This document shows, one piece after another, positions 22,549-24,240 of a stretch of 24,240 nt of DNA (positions are counted from its first letter, which is position 1; each line of letters begins with the position of its first letter). The DNA lies in the NCBI GenBank assembly GCA_902489575.1, contig CABUAQ010000022.1, forward strand, positions 1-24,240, read 5' to 3'. The translations under genes were made by a program, and so were the position numbers. The notes below the pieces were generated by a model. It worked only from the letters and a program-made list of their open reading frames with translations, was not told the origin of the DNA and did not search any database. Origin of the DNA: an uncultured bacterium (GTDB lineage: Bacteria > Cyanobacteriota > Vampirovibrionia > Gastranaerophilales > Gastranaerophilaceae).

Positions 22549-22580
22549 AAAAAGTCGTAAATAAAATCTTACGGCTTTTT
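22549..22580 (+). terminator. Intrinsic terminator after the methyltransferase-like gene
   Basis: Twelve-bp stem AAAAAGTCGTAA / TTACGGCTTTTT with one G-U pair and an 8-base loop, ending in T5. Confidence 0.9.
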
Positions 22581-22618
22581 ACGGAATATAAAAAATAAAA
22601 CAGAATGGAGTGTAAAAC

Positions 22619-23785
22619 ATGAGAAAAAGTAATTGTCTCTTACCCCTTGCACTAGGAACTTTTGGATTAGGTATGGCAGAATTTGTAATGATGGGAGTTC
22701 TTCCCGATGTTGCAAATACAATGAATATTTCAATTCCAAAAGCGGGGAATTTTATATCATACTATGCACTAGGAGTGGCATTTGGTTCAGTTCTTTTAGT
22801 TTTGATTGCCAGAACCAAACCATTGAAAACAATTCTGTTGTACCTTATGAGTATTTTCACAATTGCAAATTTAATAATTGCATTTGTTGGAAATTATAAT
22901 TTATTTTGCGTAATGCGATTTATTTCAGGACTTCCGCACGGGGCATTTTTCGGGGTGGGAGCTATTGCGGCAGGAAGATTATGTGAGCATGGTAAACAGA
23001 ATCAAGCTGTTGCTGTAATGGTTGCTGGAATGACCCTAGCGAATCTTTTTGGTATTCCATTTGGAACATTTGTAAGCCATCATTTTTCATGGAGAATAAC
23101 TTTTTTATTAATCGGGTTATTTGGATTTATTATTGTATACTCAATAATAAAACTAATACCATATTTAAAACCATTACCTGATTGCGGGTTTCAAGGACAA
23201 TTCAAATTCTTAAAAAGTCTCGGACCCTGGCTTTTAATAATTGCCGTTATCATGGGAAATGGCGGAATCTTCTGCTGGTACAGCTACATAAATCCGTTGT
23301 TGGTAAATGTATCAGGAGTAATACCCAAGTATGTTTCTTTAATTATGGTGTTAGCAGGTGCCGGAATGTGTATTGGAAATTTATTAGGAGGTAAACTTTC
23401 CGATAAATATTCTCCGTCAATTGTTGCAAGTTTAACTCAACTTAGTGCATGTATTGCTTTAATAATAATATTTTTTACAGCATCAAATATGTATTTGTCT
23501 ATACTTTTAATGTGTATTTGCACTGGTTGTTTATTTGCAATATCCGCCCCGCAACAAGTTTTATTAATTGAAAATGCAAAGGGCGGGGAGATGCTAGGGG
23601 CATCTTTTTCTCAAATTTCTTTTAATCTTGGAAATGCAATGGGCGCTTTTGTCGGCGGTCTGCCGATTGAACATGGTTTTGGTTATCAATATACAGCCTT
23701 ACCAGGGATGTTTTTTACTTTTATTGGATTTTTAATGCTTTTTTATTTTTATAAAAAATATGAAAAGGCTCAATTGAATTTATAA
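22619..23785 (+). CDS. MFS drug/sugar exporter (AraJ-like, DHA1 family)
   Basis: 388 residues with about twelve membrane helices. The first helix region GTFGLGMAEFVMMGVLPDVA is typical of AraJ/YdhP-like DHA1 antiporters, followed by SYYALGVAFGSVL, the helix 4 region RFISGLPHGAFFGVGA and the motif-C-like GMTLANLFGIPFGT in helix 5. Such proteins export sugars, drugs or other small molecules against protons; the substrate is not predictable. The ribosome site GGAG precedes the ATG by about nine bases. The gene stands 52 bp upstream of a MarR-type regulator on the same strand, a frequent pairing in which MarR represses the exporter. Confidence 0.92.
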   Translation: MRKSNCLLPLALGTFGLGMAEFVMMGVLPDVANTMNISIPKAGNFISYYALGVAFGSVLLVLIARTKPLKTILLYLMSIFTIANLIIAFVGNYNLFCVMRFISGLPHGAFFGVGAIAAGRLCEHGKQNQAVAVMVAGMTLANLFGIPFGTFVSHHFSWRITFLLIGLFGFIIVYSIIKLIPYLKPLPDCGFQGQFKFLKSLGPWLLIIAVIMGNGGIFCWYSYINPLLVNVSGVIPKYVSLIMVLAGAGMCIGNLLGGKLSDKYSPSIVASLTQLSACIALIIIFFTASNMYLSILLMCICTGCLFAISAPQQVLLIENAKGGEMLGASFSQISFNLGNAMGAFVGGLPIEHGFGYQYTALPGMFFTFIGFLMLFYFYKKYEKAQLNL

Positions 23786-23837
23786 ATACTTTTTGTGCTA
23801 AGATAACTGTAATAAAGTACTATACGAAGAGGTCTAG

Positions 23838-24240
23838 ATGGTTACAAAAAAGAACATACCATATACTGAAACAATAGTATTTGCAGCAGAACTTGTAACT
23901 AAGGCATTCAATGAAATTGCTCGAAATATAGTTCTAAAAGATCAAAAATTAAATAAAGAAGAGTATATTATACTTGAGAATATTTATTTAAACCCGGGTA
24001 TTATACAATTGGAAATAGCAAAAAATATATTGATGAAACGTTCTTATGTTTGCAAATTTTTGGCAGAATTAGAAGAAAAGGGATACCTAAGAAGAGATGC
24101 TGCTTTAAAAGGTAAAAGACAAATTGTATATAAAAATTATATCACTCCGCTTGGTGAAAAAACTTATAAAGATGTAATTAAGCATATCTGTACTTTTCAA
24201 GATAAATATATACAAGAATATTCCGAATTTGATTTAAACA
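23838..24240 (+). CDS. MarR-family transcriptional regulator, N-terminal part (cut by window edge)
   Basis: 134 codons are visible from ATG 23838, which has an AGAGG ribosome site; the frame is open to the window end. After an N-terminal helix (ETIVFAAELVTKAFNEIA) comes a winged-helix DNA-binding domain: LNKEEYIILENIYLNPG, then QLEIAKNILMKRSYVCKFLA as the helix-turn-helix, LEEKGYLRR and a wing with GKRQIVYKNYITPLGEKTY. This order is the MarR fold. MarR proteins are dimeric repressors that release DNA on binding small ligands. It probably controls the adjacent MFS exporter, itself, or both. The C-terminal dimerisation helices are only partly present. Confidence 0.85.
   Translation, partial: MVTKKNIPYTETIVFAAELVTKAFNEIARNIVLKDQKLNKEEYIILENIYLNPGIIQLEIAKNILMKRSYVCKFLAELEEKGYLRRDAALKGKRQIVYKNYITPLGEKTYKDVIKHICTFQDKYIQEYSEFDLN

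Noticed and set aside
1..24240. CRISPR arrays, tRNA genes, insertion sequences, prophage or attachment sites
   Set aside because: I saw no regularly spaced direct repeats, no cloverleaf with a conserved T-arm, no transposase or integrase motif, and no terminal repeats.

Overview
The window is an AT-rich, gene-dense bacterial chromosome segment with 26 protein genes: 24 complete, one cut by each edge. I see no tRNA or rRNA gene, no CRISPR array, no insertion sequence and no phage gene. Several traits fit a non-photosynthetic relative of Cyanobacteria (Melainabacteria/Vampirovibrionia, order Gastranaerophilales): a YvcK-family protein with a two-helix membrane anchor, a TM1266-like small protein of the kind associated with [FeFe]-hydrogenase genomes, exported and lipoprotein-like proteins, and a pseudopilin-like C-terminal motif. 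This placement is an inference from gene content; a 16S or ribosomal-protein tree would decide it. The genetic code looks standard: RF2 is present and keeps its autoregulatory UGA frameshift.

Layout. Positions 1-1965 hold translation genes: tsf (partial) and rpsB leftward, rpsT rightward, with structured leaders between them. Positions 2264-6107 form one operon, pxpA-yvcK-panB-panC, closed by a strong terminator. Positions 6406-7858 encode a NarL/LuxR-type response regulator and a small soluble histidine kinase, with a terminator-like hairpin between them. Positions 7855-10352 are a leftward group: a metallophosphoesterase, a YkgJ-like cysteine-cluster protein and rlmN. ispG starts 42 bp away on the other strand. 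Positions 11535-14387 form a coupled cluster of three exported proteins: a small unknown protein, a TPR protein and a glycosyl-hydrolase-10-like protein. glyS follows with its own consensus promoter. Then come a 105-residue orphan, the TM1266-like protein, a 5'-nucleotidase-family phosphoesterase, a six-helix membrane protein on the minus strand, prfB with a programmed +1 frameshift, a pilin-motif lipoprotein (minus strand), an ICMT/PEMT-like membrane methyltransferase, an AraJ-like MFS exporter and the start of a MarR regulator.

No single dramatic new system stands out; this is mainly a housekeeping region. The most interesting signals are regulatory: (1) two mirror-symmetric divergent promoter pairs, one sharing a single palindromic -35 hexamer and the other built around a 10-8-10 inverted repeat; (2) rlmN, ispG and prfB, which lack a Shine-Dalgarno sequence and have a -10-like hexamer ending six bases before the ATG, suggesting leaderless mRNAs; (3) an rpsB leader with two mutually exclusive helices, and an 11-bp long-range helix between rpsB and tsf; (4) three convergent gene pairs whose stop codons overlap or lie 4 bp apart with no terminator; (5) no TGA stop in any of the 24 complete genes (21 TAA, 3 TAG), the only in-frame TGA being the prfB frameshift site.
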